From: Yoonia maritima
GTDB taxonomy: Bacteria; Pseudomonadota; Alphaproteobacteria; Rhodobacterales; Rhodobacteraceae
NCBI RefSeq assembly: GCF_003003285.1
Contig: NZ_PVTP01000003.1
Coordinates: 310,001-374,000, forward strand
Reading direction: 5' to 3'
DNA length: 64,000 bases
Position 1 is the stretch's first letter, and every line of letters begins with the position of its first letter. Below, piece after piece: positions 1 to 8,785 of the stretch. A program made the translations under genes and the position numbers. The notes beneath the pieces were generated by a model. It saw only the letters and a list, made by a program, of their open reading frames with translations. It was not told where the DNA came from and made no database searches.

Positions 1-252
1 CTGAACTTTGTTATCAATCCCATCACACATCAGGGCTTGAACATGGAAATGGTAAACGCTCAAAACGCAGCCATGGAAACGTCATCTGGCCCGACCCTTG
101 CATATTGTGCTTCTGGTACGCGATCTTCGATCGTCTGGTCGCTTGGCAAAGCTGGCGATTTGCCAACTGATGACATCATCGCAGCAACAACAGCAGCAGG
201 TTATGATCTAGGCGGTATGCGCGGCCAGCTTGATGCCTTGGCTGGCGGCTAA
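1..252 (+). CDS. DUF442 / TIGR01244 family sulfur transferase-phosphatase, C-terminal part
   Basis: The reading frame is open from the first base, so the gene begins outside the window and only about 83 C-terminal residues are seen. They contain the P-loop YCASGTRSS (Cys at visible residue 36), typical of the rhodanese/tyrosine-phosphatase-like DUF442 domain, followed by the family's usual alanine- and glycine-rich helical end. The Cys would be the nucleophile. In the family these domains are linked to sulfide/persulfide handling or are annotated as phosphatases; the substrate here is unknown. An internal TTG or ATG start is unlikely because the upstream residues read as protein. The stop overlaps the stop of the convergent FliM-like gene. 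Confidence 0.75.
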   Translation: MNFVINPITHQGLNMEMVNAQNAAMETSSGPTLAYCASGTRSSIVWSLGKAGDLPTDDIIAATTAAGYDLGGMRGQLDALAGG

Positions 253-1292
253 CTGTTTTCTAACGCACCTGCTTCGACCGTAGCAGTTTCGTTCAAGACT
301 GTATCAGCGGCGGGTAACCTATCCGCCGTCATTGCGTTCTCAATTTTTGGTACGCCTTGGGACGGCTCAGGTGCGACACCAGACCTGCACGGTAACCCGT
401 TCAGATCAGCCATCGGTTGGGTTATTTCACTTTCGATCCGAACGGCACGCATGCCTCCCACCTGCCCTAGCTTAGCATTAGCAACCACTTGACCGTCCAG
501 CGCCAGGAGCCGGACAGAGCCAACAGTACACCCATGCAGCGGGATAAGCTGCCCAACCTCAAGGTCCTGCGCACTACCCAAGGACATTTTAAAACGATGC
601 AAAAGGGCATCCAAAGAGGCCGGTGCATCTTCTACCGCAGCTTGGAATGCCGTCGACCAGTCTACGGGTTCTGGCGGGATGGTTGCATGCTCTTCCTCGG
701 TCGATACGCAAGGCAGTGCAAGCGTTAGGACAGACTGACGATCCGCAATGCCTAGATCCACGTTCATGCGAAGCACCCGATAGGTACAGTCGTCCAGCAT
801 CAAACCAACTTCGCGCCTGCTCTCTATCAATGCATCAGCGTGAACATTGTCAGCCCACCCGGCGAATTCTTCAGCGGGCATCGCGCCGGGAAGCGATGAT
901 AGCAACATCGCAAGCATCGGACCACACATTGTTTTATCAGTCACCGTCGGTGCACGCTGTTCCGCCTCGCGCGGGATCAAGGTTCCCATCAATTGCATCT
1001 CAAGGATGGCCGCGCGCAATTGCATATCAAGCGCCACAACCCCAATCAAACGATCATTCCGATTTACCCCAACAAGCATGAGCGTATCGTCGATTGTGTT
1101 TAGCATCTCATCAAGCTGCAAGATGTCATCGGTGACGGTATTAACCGTTAGAATAAGTCCCACCGCGTCGTTTGCTGATTTTGCGAGCGCCAGACGCATC
1201 GCACGCGACGACGTTAGCGGACTATCGTCGACGACAAGATCGCCGCCCCCGGACATCCGGCGCAAGATTGATAAATGTGTCTCGTCTGTCAT
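249..1292 (-). CDS. FliM/FliN-family (SpoA domain) protein, orphan
   Basis: 347 residues. The segment at about residues 230-295 (LLHRFKMSLG, then VGQLIPLHGC, then VANAKLGQVGG) matches the SpoA/FliM-FliN C-terminal fold of flagellar motor switch proteins: a hydrophobic core with a G-x-V-x-L turn. The N-terminal 200 residues are only loosely FliM-like, and a proline- and alanine-rich tail follows the domain. Family knowledge suggests a switch-complex or type III secretion C-ring part, but no flagellar gene is nearby, so the role is uncertain. It follows the sensor-kinase gene on the same strand, 44 bp downstream, and may share its transcript. Confidence 0.65.
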   Translation of the reverse strand: MTDETHLSILRRMSGGGDLVVDDSPLTSSRAMRLALAKSANDAVGLILTVNTVTDDILQLDEMLNTIDDTLMLVGVNRNDRLIGVVALDMQLRAAILEMQLMGTLIPREAEQRAPTVTDKTMCGPMLAMLLSSLPGAMPAEEFAGWADNVHADALIESRREVGLMLDDCTYRVLRMNVDLGIADRQSVLTLALPCVSTEEEHATIPPEPVDWSTAFQAAVEDAPASLDALLHRFKMSLGSAQDLEVGQLIPLHGCTVGSVRLLALDGQVVANAKLGQVGGMRAVRIESEITQPMADLNGLPCRSGVAPEPSQGVPKIENAMTADRLPAADTVLNETATVEAGALENS

Positions 1293-1336
1293 ACGCCTGT
1301 CACCGGTAGCCCAACAGCATATTAACCAGATAAGCG

Positions 1337-4033
1337 TTACAGTTCCCCTAACGTGTTTTTCAATTTCTTCTTAGGTAACCTTAATCGAAATGCAGTTCCA
1401 TATTGCCCAGGTAGATAGGTGATATCACCACCCAATCGGCGCATAATTTCGCGACAAATCGCAAGCCCAAGGCCCGCTCCTCCGGCCTTTGATCCATCGG
1501 CAACGCGCGAAAACTTTTCAAATATAAGCTGCTGATTGTCCGCAGCGATACCGCTGCCATTGTCAACAAAATCAATATAAAAATGCGACCCACGGTCAAA
1601 GACTGATATCTTCAATCTTGGGTGCCGCGCGTCGCAATATTTCCGAGAGTTCGCGATCAAATTGATGAAAACTTGCACCAAACGATCTAAATCTGTGGTG
1701 ATGGTAACATCGTCAACTTCGGGCGTACGCACGATTTTCAGGTTACTCCCCAACAGACCAGCACCACCAATCGCACGATCCAACAATGCAGATAGACTTC
1801 CGGTTTGTTCGTTTAACATGACTTGCCCATTTTCAAGCACGGACAGATCAAGAAGATCATCCAACAGACGGGTTAGCCGGATCGCCTCATCATGGATAAT
1901 TCCGGAATAGCGTTTTTGTGCGTCTCCTCCGACTTCGCCGTCGCGCAAAATGTCCGAGAATGATCGGATTGAAGTCATCGGCGTGCGTAATTCATGGCTA
2001 ATTTGGCTGAGGAACGCGTCTTTCTGAATTGAAAGCGCCGTCAACTTGGCATTGGCATCCCTCAATGCCCGCGCTGTTTGCTCTTGCTCGGTCGATTTAG
2101 CTTCTAGCCGATTAGAATACTCTAGAATTTGCGCTGCTTCATCCGCGACCGCGATCAGGTCTTCGACTGAAACACCACTGCCGCCAATCAACTGGCCAAC
2201 CATAGCATGCGCGGTCGCAGCCCCCACAGAGCCCGCCAATTCGCGTTCAAGCAATTCGATGAACGCGGGTGTGACCTCTGGCAGGTAACCCTTTTTACCT
2301 TGGCGGGTTGCTTCGCGTTCAAATATCGCCTGCGCATCGGTACTGCCCATGATGCGTTGCGCCATGATCAATAAATCCTCGGCACCTGCGGCCGCATTTG
2401 TCCACGCTGGTGCAGCGGCCGAGTGTTCAAATATATTTACGAACTGAGCCCCCTGAAGCCGTTCTAACGGCGTTGGAAAACTAACCAACGACCCAATAAT
2501 GAAGGTCCCAGTGTTCAGTATCATCGACCATAAAATGCCATGCACCAGCGGATCCAGACCACTGATCCCAAACAGTGCCTGCGGCCGCAACCAGCTCAGA
2601 CCAAAGGGGCCATTGTCGAAAACGGACTGACTAATCAACGCATCAGCCCCAAAACTGGGTAAGAACAGCGTCCAAAGCCATAGCGTCAATCCGACGATCA
2701 GGCCCGCAGCTGCGCCGATGCGGGTTGCCCCGCGCCAAAAGATGCCGCCAATCATTGCCGGCAAAATTTGAACCGCGCCCGAAAACGATACCAATCCGAT
2801 TGCAGCGAGCGCAGTGCCGCCGCCCGACACACGGTAATAGATGAAACCTAAGAATAAGACCGCTGCGATCGACAGTCGACGCGCCAACAAGATCACATGC
2901 CGGATATCGCCTGACATGACCGCCTGCTGATTTGGACGCATCGATAGCCAGATCGGCACAACGATGTGGTTCGACACCATTGTTGCAAGCGCAATCGTGG
3001 CGACCATCACCATTGAAGTCGCAGACGAAAACCCGCCAAGGAATGACAACATGGCAAGCCCGTCCCTGCCCTGAGACAAGGGAACCGTCAGAACAAACAA
3101 ATCTGGGTTGCTGCCCGTAGGAAGTAAATCCAGCCCCACGACGGCAATGGGCACGACGAACAGGCTCATTAACATCAAGTATGCCGGAAACGCCCAACTT
3201 GCGATCGCCAAATGACGTTCATCTGCGTTTTCGACGACAAGAACTTGAAACATGCGCGGCAAACAAATGAATGCCGCAGCTGATAGAAACAGCAGGCTAA
3301 TCCAGCGGCCGCCGTTATGATCCCAGAGCGTAATCGGCGACGCATCAATACGTGTCAGCATTTCTGAAGGGCCGCCCGCAACCCCCCAGACCACAAACAC
3401 TCCAACTGCTAACAGTGCGACCAGCTTGACCACCGCTTCAACAGCGATGGCCATAACAATACCATGGTGGCGTTCGTTTGCATCAAGATTGCGCGTTCCA
3501 AAAATGACCGTGAAGATGACCAATCCAACAGACACCCACATTGCAGTCGCATTCAATTCTGCGTCGCGCCACACGTGTCCGTTGCTTTGCGCAAAGACGG
3601 CAAATGATAGGGTCACAGATTGAAGTTGAAGCGCAATGTAAGGTGTTGCTGCAACAACAGAAATCACCGTAACGATCATCCCCAAAGAGGTGGATTTTCC
3701 GAACCGTGATGACACCAAGTCAGCAATCGAGGTAATGCGCTGTGCGCGTCCAATACGGACCAGTTTACGAAGTATCCACCACCAGCCAATCATCATCAAT
3801 GTCGGCCCAAGATAAATTGTAGCGAATTCTAACCCCGAACGCGCCGCATACCCCACTGCGCCGTAAAACGTCCAAGCCGTACAATAGATACTCAGCGAAA
3901 GCGTATAGATAAGCGGAGAATACAACCAAGTCGCGTTCCCCATCATCGCACGCCGTTCGGCCATGAATGCGACCATGAACAAAATAGCGACATAGCAAAG
4001 CGAAATGGCAATAACGACGTTAAAGCTTAGCAT
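1337..4033 (-). CDS. Sodium/solute symporter-type sensor histidine kinase (SSS-HK, CrbS-like)
   Basis: 898 residues. Residues 1 to about 510 are a multi-pass sodium:solute symporter (SLC5-like) domain. Residues about 540-640 form a helical linker (MAQRIMGSTDAQAIF onward) that looks like the STAC domain found between transporter and kinase parts. A coiled coil leads to HisKA with the phospho-acceptor His680 in ISHELRTP, then HATPase_c with N-box (NLIANSRKY, about 791-799), DNGSGI and GAGLGLAICREI. No PAS domain is apparent. By analogy to CrbS it should sense, and possibly carry, a small carboxylate or similar solute and phosphorylate the receiver protein encoded upstream. The ATG overlaps the stop of the small membrane gene by 1 bp, which suggests translational coupling. 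Confidence 0.85.
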   Translation of the reverse strand: MLSFNVVIAISLCYVAILFMVAFMAERRAMMGNATWLYSPLIYTLSLSIYCTAWTFYGAVGYAARSGLEFATIYLGPTLMMIGWWWILRKLVRIGRAQRITSIADLVSSRFGKSTSLGMIVTVISVVAATPYIALQLQSVTLSFAVFAQSNGHVWRDAELNATAMWVSVGLVIFTVIFGTRNLDANERHHGIVMAIAVEAVVKLVALLAVGVFVVWGVAGGPSEMLTRIDASPITLWDHNGGRWISLLFLSAAAFICLPRMFQVLVVENADERHLAIASWAFPAYLMLMSLFVVPIAVVGLDLLPTGSNPDLFVLTVPLSQGRDGLAMLSFLGGFSSATSMVMVATIALATMVSNHIVVPIWLSMRPNQQAVMSGDIRHVILLARRLSIAAVLFLGFIYYRVSGGGTALAAIGLVSFSGAVQILPAMIGGIFWRGATRIGAAAGLIVGLTLWLWTLFLPSFGADALISQSVFDNGPFGLSWLRPQALFGISGLDPLVHGILWSMILNTGTFIIGSLVSFPTPLERLQGAQFVNIFEHSAAAPAWTNAAAGAEDLLIMAQRIMGSTDAQAIFEREATRQGKKGYLPEVTPAFIELLERELAGSVGAATAHAMVGQLIGGSGVSVEDLIAVADEAAQILEYSNRLEAKSTEQEQTARALRDANAKLTALSIQKDAFLSQISHELRTPMTSIRSFSDILRDGEVGGDAQKRYSGIIHDEAIRLTRLLDDLLDLSVLENGQVMLNEQTGSLSALLDRAIGGAGLLGSNLKIVRTPEVDDVTITTDLDRLVQVFINLIANSRKYCDARHPRLKISVFDRGSHFYIDFVDNGSGIAADNQQLIFEKFSRVADGSKAGGAGLGLAICREIMRRLGGDITYLPGQYGTAFRLRLPKKKLKNTLGEL

Positions 4034-4305
4034 TACGATGGCGGGCCTTTTTGCTGCGGGTCACCATCCACGTGCATCATCCGCGACAAAAACGCGGACA
4101 ACACGATTAGTAGCACCCATACACCAAAAACATAGACAAGCGCGCCCGAGCTGTAGGACATTTCTCCACTATCTTGCGGCCAGAGCAGCGGAATCGAAAG
4201 CAGAACAATCCCCAAAACTGGCAGCATCCGAACCGCGTCCCGTAGCCGGCGCTGACGATAGCCCGCCTGTTCAAGAAAAATCTTGGACTTGGGGCCTATG
4301 GTCAT
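4033..4305 (-). CDS. Small two-helix membrane protein coupled to the SSS sensor kinase
   Basis: 90 residues with two predicted membrane segments (about residues 28-43 and 55-73) and charged ends. It sits between the receiver gene (4-bp overlap) and the transporter-kinase (TAATG overlap), so all three are probably made together. Size and layout resemble the small DUF485/DUF4212-type partners encoded next to SSS permeases such as ActP, but no diagnostic motif lets me assign the family. The inference is an accessory subunit of the symporter-like sensor. It is too short and too hydrophobic to be a regulator by itself. Confidence 0.7.
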   Translation of the reverse strand: MTIGPKSKIFLEQAGYRQRRLRDAVRMLPVLGIVLLSIPLLWPQDSGEMSYSSGALVYVFGVWVLLIVLSAFLSRMMHVDGDPQQKGPPS

Positions 4306-4670
4306 GCTTCCATCAAATTACGCACATGATCGCGCACTTCCGCATTGGAAAACGGTTTCGTCATGAAATGATTCGCGCCAAGACGTAGTGCCAGTTCGCG
4401 ATCCTTTTCTTGTCCGCGTGCCGTGAGCATCATCACGGGAATATCTTTGGTCGTATCGGTTCCACGCAGATCACGCAGGATGTCAAAACCGCTTCGTCCC
4501 GGAAGCATGACATCAAGAATGATCATATCTGGTGGGAACCCGACCACCTTTTGCATTGCTGTTTCCCCATCTTCATGGGTGTGAACTGTCCAGCCATCGC
4601 GGGACAAAATAAAACTGATCGCCTCAAGAATGTTAGGCTCATCTTCGATCAGAAGGACACGTTTGCCCAT
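4302..4670 (-). CDS. Single-domain response regulator (CheY-like receiver)
   Basis: 122 residues, all one receiver domain: acidic residues E9/D10/E11, phospho-acceptor Asp53 in ILDVMLPG, Thr83 and Lys105 in the FMTKPF turn. There is no output domain, so it must act through protein contacts or as a phosphate shuttle. The start is supported by GGGGAGG about 9 nt upstream of the ATG. It is first in the operon with the small membrane protein and the SSS-type kinase and is the obvious partner for that kinase. CrbR-type partners of such kinases normally carry a LuxR-type output domain; its absence here is notable. Confidence 0.9.
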   Translation of the reverse strand: MGKRVLLIEDEPNILEAISFILSRDGWTVHTHEDGETAMQKVVGFPPDMIILDVMLPGRSGFDILRDLRGTDTTKDIPVMMLTARGQEKDRELALRLGANHFMTKPFSNAEVRDHVRNLMEA

Positions 4671-4751
4671 CTCATCGCCTCCCCAATTGTCTTACTGCTC
4701 CCTCCAGAGCAGCCTCCCTAGCGCGGACTATCGGGGCAATTGGGTCCGAAG

Positions 4752-6056
4752 TCAAAGACCCGATGCCGCTGAAACGCCGATAATCGCAGGCTCGCGGCGG
4801 CTTGTGCAATCAGAGCGCGGGCAAATCCGGCAAGACCCACCCACAGGAATAGCAAGCCCCGCCCCTTCGGCCGGATCAGCGACGACTAACATCGTACTTT
4901 GCAAGACGGGTGCCACATCAAACTGATGCGCACCGACGGGCATCGCCATCGCATAGCACAAAAAGCGCGTTTGCGATGCGTCAGGTAACGACACCTCTGC
5001 ACGGATTGGCTGCGTTGGGCGGCTAAGCGCGCTAAAAATAGGCCAAAGCGGGCACGCCCCATTGGTACGCGAATAAGTAAAACCTGGCACAGGCTTTAAA
5101 AATGTCAACGCGCCAGACACATCACAAGTGGCAAGCCCCATACGCGGATGACCTTCGCCCGTTGGTAAGCTCGACAAGCGGCGCAATACCGTGGGAAAAT
5201 CAGCGTTGAACTGGCGGGCCAGTTGCGATGGATCATAATCGGTGGCACGACATGCTTCGGAAAATGACTGCATGGGCAGCAGAGCTGCATCTTGTTGATA
5301 TTGCGCAGCGTAAGCTTCGAATAGCTGGGCGGCAGGACCGCTCAATCCCAACTCCTGCGCCAACGCCGCGGTATCTGCGGATTCTTGTTCAAGTGGCGCA
5401 AGAAAGTAGTCACGTAGCGCCAAAGCATTTTCCAACTGCTCAAACGGGGATTGCGCGACTTCAACCGTGGTGTCGGGGACCTCAAGATATGCGATCAGCG
5501 CTTCGCTGCTATCAGCCAAGCGCAGGCTATCTTTGTGGATGTTCTGGTGAAACCGGCGCTGCCAATCTGCATCCAGCTGTTCTTGGGTGACCAAAATCGA
5601 TGCCGACGACCGAATGGATGTTACCGCCGAGATAACTTCGTGCAGTGAATTGGCCAACTGGGGATCATGTGCGATGCGATCGGTCAGCGCCAGTATATGT
5701 TCATCAAGCGCAGCTATGCGACGTGCTTGTGCAACGACCAGCGCGCTCCAACCCGGATAGCGAGCAGCGAATTCTTCCGTCCGAGCAATTTCTGCCTCCC
5801 CCCCCATTGCAGCGGCAGCACTACGCATTTGGTCTAATAGATCGCTGTCGGCACCATCGGTTAACATGGTCGGATCGACGCCAAGAACACGCGCTAAATC
5901 AGTAAGAAGTTTTCCTCCGATTCTGCGGCGATTGTGTTCTATGAGGTTTAGATACGACGGCGAAATCCCCACGGCCTCTGCCACAGCAGCCTGCCGCAAA
6001 CCTTGGTCCAATCGTTTTTCGCGGATACGCGAACCTGTCAATCTTTTAACGGGCAC
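4752..6056 (-). CDS. XRE/ScfR-type transcriptional regulator (short-chain fatty acyl regulator family)
   Basis: 434 residues. Residues about 6-62 are a helix-turn-helix of XRE type (RLDQGLRQAAVAEAVGIS, then YLNLIEHNRRRI). The C-terminal part contains the ScfR/DUF2083 region, with PVGAHQFDVAPVL followed by a Cys cluster ICPRSDC near the end. Family members such as RamB control acetate/propionate and glyoxylate genes in response to acyl metabolites. A HExxH metallopeptidase motif, present in many relatives, is not seen. The gene is divergent from the ABC transporter at 6277 with about 220 bp between, so it probably controls that operon or itself. Confidence 0.8.
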   Translation of the reverse strand: MPVKRLTGSRIREKRLDQGLRQAAVAEAVGISPSYLNLIEHNRRRIGGKLLTDLARVLGVDPTMLTDGADSDLLDQMRSAAAAMGGEAEIARTEEFAARYPGWSALVVAQARRIAALDEHILALTDRIAHDPQLANSLHEVISAVTSIRSSASILVTQEQLDADWQRRFHQNIHKDSLRLADSSEALIAYLEVPDTTVEVAQSPFEQLENALALRDYFLAPLEQESADTAALAQELGLSGPAAQLFEAYAAQYQQDAALLPMQSFSEACRATDYDPSQLARQFNADFPTVLRRLSSLPTGEGHPRMGLATCDVSGALTFLKPVPGFTYSRTNGACPLWPIFSALSRPTQPIRAEVSLPDASQTRFLCYAMAMPVGAHQFDVAPVLQSTMLVVADPAEGAGLAIPVGGSCRICPRSDCTSRREPAIIGVSAASGL

Positions 6057-6127
6057 CTTGAATTACCTTAATGCTTTCAAGCGCTTTCTGCACCTGCGGG
6101 AAAACTGGTTTACAACCAGAGAATTAA

Positions 6128-6149
6128 ATTTGTACATTTTTTTACAAAT
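6128..6149. promoter_or_regulatory. Inverted repeat in the divergent regulator/transporter region
   Basis: ATTTGTA (6128-6134) and TACAAAT (6143-6149) are perfect inverted arms 8 nt apart, in the 220-bp gap between the ScfR-type regulator and the transporter operon. TTTGCAAA-like half-sites are known for RamB-type relatives, so this is a plausible operator. GTAC-rich sequence lies at about 6208-6223. Function is inferred from position only. Confidence 0.4.
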
Positions 6150-6276
6150 AAAGCAAGCCGTCCCAATGGGTTGTTGCCGAAACGCCCCCTCAGACCCAAC
6201 AATGGACATGTACGTACACGTACAAGCTGTGAAGCCTTTCGGGGTGAAACAGCACAAACCTTTAGGGAGGAAAATA

Positions 6277-7623
6277 ATGTCAAAATCGAATTTCTCACGT
6301 CGCGGCGTGTTGAAGACCGGCGCAATTGCCGGTGCCGGCCTTGCGCTTCCGACATATCTACGTGCGGACGCCCATGCTGGTTTCACCAACGCACCCGGTG
6401 ACAGTGAGGTCATTCTTGGCTTCAACGTTCCACAGACTGGCCCATATGCGGACGAGGGCGCAGATGAACTGCGTGCATATGAACTAGCTGTTGAACATCT
6501 GAACGGTGGCGGTGACGGCGGTATGCTGAACACCTTCTCTTCAAAAGTTTTAGACGGCACAGGTATCTTGGGCCGCGAAGTTAAATATGTAACCGGTGAC
6601 ACGCAGACCAAGTCTGACGCGGCGCGTGCTTCTGCACGTTCGATGATCGAAAAAGACGGCGCAATCATGATCACAGGCGGTTCATCGTCTGGTGTAGCTG
6701 TTGCTGTTCAAGCGCTTTGCCAAGAGGCTGGCGTGATCTTCATGGCGGGTCTGACCCACTCGAACGACACAACTGGTAAAGATAAGCGGGCCAACGGCTT
6801 CCGTCACTTCTTTAACTCTTACATGACTGGTGCGGCTCTTGCGCCTGTTTTGGCTGCAAACTACGGCACTGACCGTAAAGCGTACCACCTGACAGCAGAC
6901 TACAACTGGGGCTATACAACAGAAGAAGCGATCCGCTCTTCGACGGAAGCTATGGGTTGGGAAACTGTGAACGCTGTGAAAACACCGCTGACACAGACCG
7001 ACTTCTCTTCTTATATCGCGCCAGTTCTTAACTCTGGTGCCGACGTTCTGGTCCTGAACCACTACGGCGGGAACATGGTGAACTCGCTGACCAACGCTGT
7101 TCAGTTTGGCCTGCGCGATGCAATGGCAAACGGCCATAACTTTGAAATCGTTGTTCCGCTTTACTCTCGCCTTATGGCGCGCGGTGCGGGTGCGAACGTT
7201 AAAGGCATCTTCGGTTCAACAAACTGGCACTGGTCATTGCAAGACGAAGGTTCAAAAGCATTCGTTCAGTCATTCGGCACAAAATACGGCTTCCCACCAT
7301 CGCAGGCTGCGCACACAACATACGTGCAAACACTGCTTTATGCGGATGCGGTTACACGCGCAGGCTCTTTCAACCCATGTGCAGTTGCTGAAGCTCTGGA
7401 AGACTATGAATTCGACGGTCTGGGCAATGGTAAAACACTTTACCGTGGCGACGACCACCAGTGCTTCAAAGACGTGCTGGTTGTGAAGGGTAAAGAAAAC
7501 CCAGAAAACGAATTCGACCTTCTCGAAATCGTTGAAGTTACACCTGTCGATCAGGTCACTTACGATCCAAACCACCCGCAATTCCAAGGCGGTGCTTTGG
7601 GTACCTGTAACCCAGGCGCATAA
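6277..7623 (+). CDS. ABC transporter substrate-binding protein, branched-chain amino acid/amide type, Tat-exported
   Basis: 448 residues, type I periplasmic binding fold (Peripla_BP_6). The N-terminus has a twin-arginine motif SRRGVLKTG (Arg8-Arg9), a hydrophobic stretch and a likely cleavage site after about residue 31-33 (RADA/HAG). The start is set by AGGGAGG at 6264-6270; the frame is open further upstream but that part is not protein-like. VILGFNVPQTGPYA opens the mature ligand-binding lobe, and GGSSSGVAVA is the expected second-lobe contact. It feeds the two permeases and two ATPases that follow. The ligand is not readable; amino acids, amides or urea-like compounds are the family options. 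Confidence 0.92.
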   Translation: MSKSNFSRRGVLKTGAIAGAGLALPTYLRADAHAGFTNAPGDSEVILGFNVPQTGPYADEGADELRAYELAVEHLNGGGDGGMLNTFSSKVLDGTGILGREVKYVTGDTQTKSDAARASARSMIEKDGAIMITGGSSSGVAVAVQALCQEAGVIFMAGLTHSNDTTGKDKRANGFRHFFNSYMTGAALAPVLAANYGTDRKAYHLTADYNWGYTTEEAIRSSTEAMGWETVNAVKTPLTQTDFSSYIAPVLNSGADVLVLNHYGGNMVNSLTNAVQFGLRDAMANGHNFEIVVPLYSRLMARGAGANVKGIFGSTNWHWSLQDEGSKAFVQSFGTKYGFPPSQAAHTTYVQTLLYADAVTRAGSFNPCAVAEALEDYEFDGLGNGKTLYRGDDHQCFKDVLVVKGKENPENEFDLLEIVEVTPVDQVTYDPNHPQFQGGALGTCNPGA

Positions 7624-7636
7624 ACTACCAACAACT

Positions 7637-7663
7637 CAGGTCACCACATCACGTGGTGGCCTG
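7637..7663 (+). terminator. Hairpin after the binding-protein gene
   Basis: CAGGTCACCAC and GTGGTGGCCTG form an 11-bp stem (one G-U) with a 5-nt loop, 13 nt after the stop. No T run follows. In such operons a hairpin here usually protects the binding-protein mRNA or partly terminates, giving more binding protein than permease. Confidence 0.6.
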
Positions 7664-7749
7664 TCACGTCGACAGTAAACTGCGCCCTGCGGGGCAGCGG
7701 TATGTCTTTTGGTACTCCGCCAACACTTAAACCGATCAGAGGTCACCTC

Positions 7750-8781
7750 ATGGACCAGTTCATTCTGCAAATCCTTAACGGACTTGATAAGGGTTCAGCT
7801 TATGCGCTTATTGCGCTCGGGCTTACACTTATCTTTGGAACGCTTGGCGTTGTCAACTTCGCCCACGGGGCGCTCTTCATGCTGGGCGCGTTCTGCGCTG
7901 TTACCGTCAGCAAACTTCTTTCACTCAGCCACAAAGTTGTGGATGACACCCGGACCGACTTTTTGGGTAACCCAATGCAAGTCGATGTCCCCTATCTTCA
8001 TGATTGGTTCGGAGCGGCCACAGGCGATACGATTATTGACTGGGCCGTACCGATATCCATCATTTTTGCTATTCCGGTCATGGTTTGCATTGGTTTCATC
8101 ATGGAACGCGGCCTCATCAAGCACTTTTACAAGCGCCCACATGCTGACCAAATCCTTGTGACCTTTGGCCTCGCTATCGTGATCCAAGAAGTTATCAAGT
8201 ATTACTATGGTGCGAACCCAATCCCAACACCTGCGCCAAGCGCGTTCAAAGGTAGCTTTGATTTCGGTGTCCTGATTGGCTTTGACGTCAATGCGATTAT
8301 CTATCCGTACTGGCGCCTTGTGTACTTCTTCTTCTCGCTGGTTGTTATCGGTGCCGTCTTTGCTTTCTTGCAGTTCACCACCTTTGGGATGGTTGTACGT
8401 GCTGGCATGGCAGACCGCGAAACAGTTGGGCTGCTTGGCATCGACATCGACAAGCGGTTCACCGTTATGTTCGGCATCGCCGCCGCCGTCGCGGGTCTTG
8501 CTGGGGTGATGTACGTTCCAATCAATCCACCAAACTATCACATGGGCATGGACTTTCTGGTGCTGAGCTTTGTGGTTGTGGTTGTGGGCGGCATGGGGTC
8601 CCTACCCGGCGCTGTCGCTGCAGGCTTCCTCTTGGGCATCCTTGAAAGCTTTGCCTCAACCTCTTGGGCAGTCAGCAACCTGCCAGGAATCAACCAGGTC
8701 ATCATCTACCTGGTCGCAATTATCATTCTATTAACACGTCCGCGTGGCCTGATGGGTCGCAAGGGCGTGATGGAGGAATAA
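7750..8781 (+). CDS. Branched-chain amino acid/amide ABC permease, LivH type
   Basis: 343 residues, about eight hydrophobic segments. [21 protein letters not shown] near the N-terminus and the late [13 protein letters not shown] segment are family signatures. An extra hydrophilic stretch (about residues 57-95, rich in Asp and Gly) lies between early helices and is longer than in Escherichia coli LivH. I chose the ATG at 7750 because [12 protein letters not shown] is the usual beginning and AGAGGT precedes it; an upstream in-frame ATG would add 16 residues unlike the family. It pairs with the LivM-type permease whose ATG is 4 nt after this stop. Confidence 0.92.
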   Translation: MDQFILQILNGLDKGSAYALIALGLTLIFGTLGVVNFAHGALFMLGAFCAVTVSKLLSLSHKVVDDTRTDFLGNPMQVDVPYLHDWFGAATGDTIIDWAVPISIIFAIPVMVCIGFIMERGLIKHFYKRPHADQILVTFGLAIVIQEVIKYYYGANPIPTPAPSAFKGSFDFGVLIGFDVNAIIYPYWRLVYFFFSLVVIGAVFAFLQFTTFGMVVRAGMADRETVGLLGIDIDKRFTVMFGIAAAVAGLAGVMYVPINPPNYHMGMDFLVLSFVVVVVGGMGSLPGAVAAGFLLGILESFASTSWAVSNLPGINQVIIYLVAIIILLTRPRGLMGRKGVMEE

Positions 8782-8785
8782 GCCA

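Noticed and set aside
4695-4712. Hairpin CTGCTC-CCTCCA-GAGCAG with an anti-SD-like loop, similar to the cuckoo hairpins
   Set aside because: Only one copy, loop lacks the full CCTCCTCCC and no terminator or DUF1127 gene is linked; it is more likely a simple hairpin downstream of the ScfR-type gene on the other strand.
7702-7749. In-frame upstream ATG giving a 16-residue longer LivH-type permease
   Set aside because: The extra residues are unlike the family, and AGAGGT with the conserved MDQFILQ start supports 7750.
7921-8541. Antisense open frame of about 200 codons within the LivH-type permease gene
   Set aside because: Shadow of the permease; no start site support and a composition unlike other proteins of this genome.
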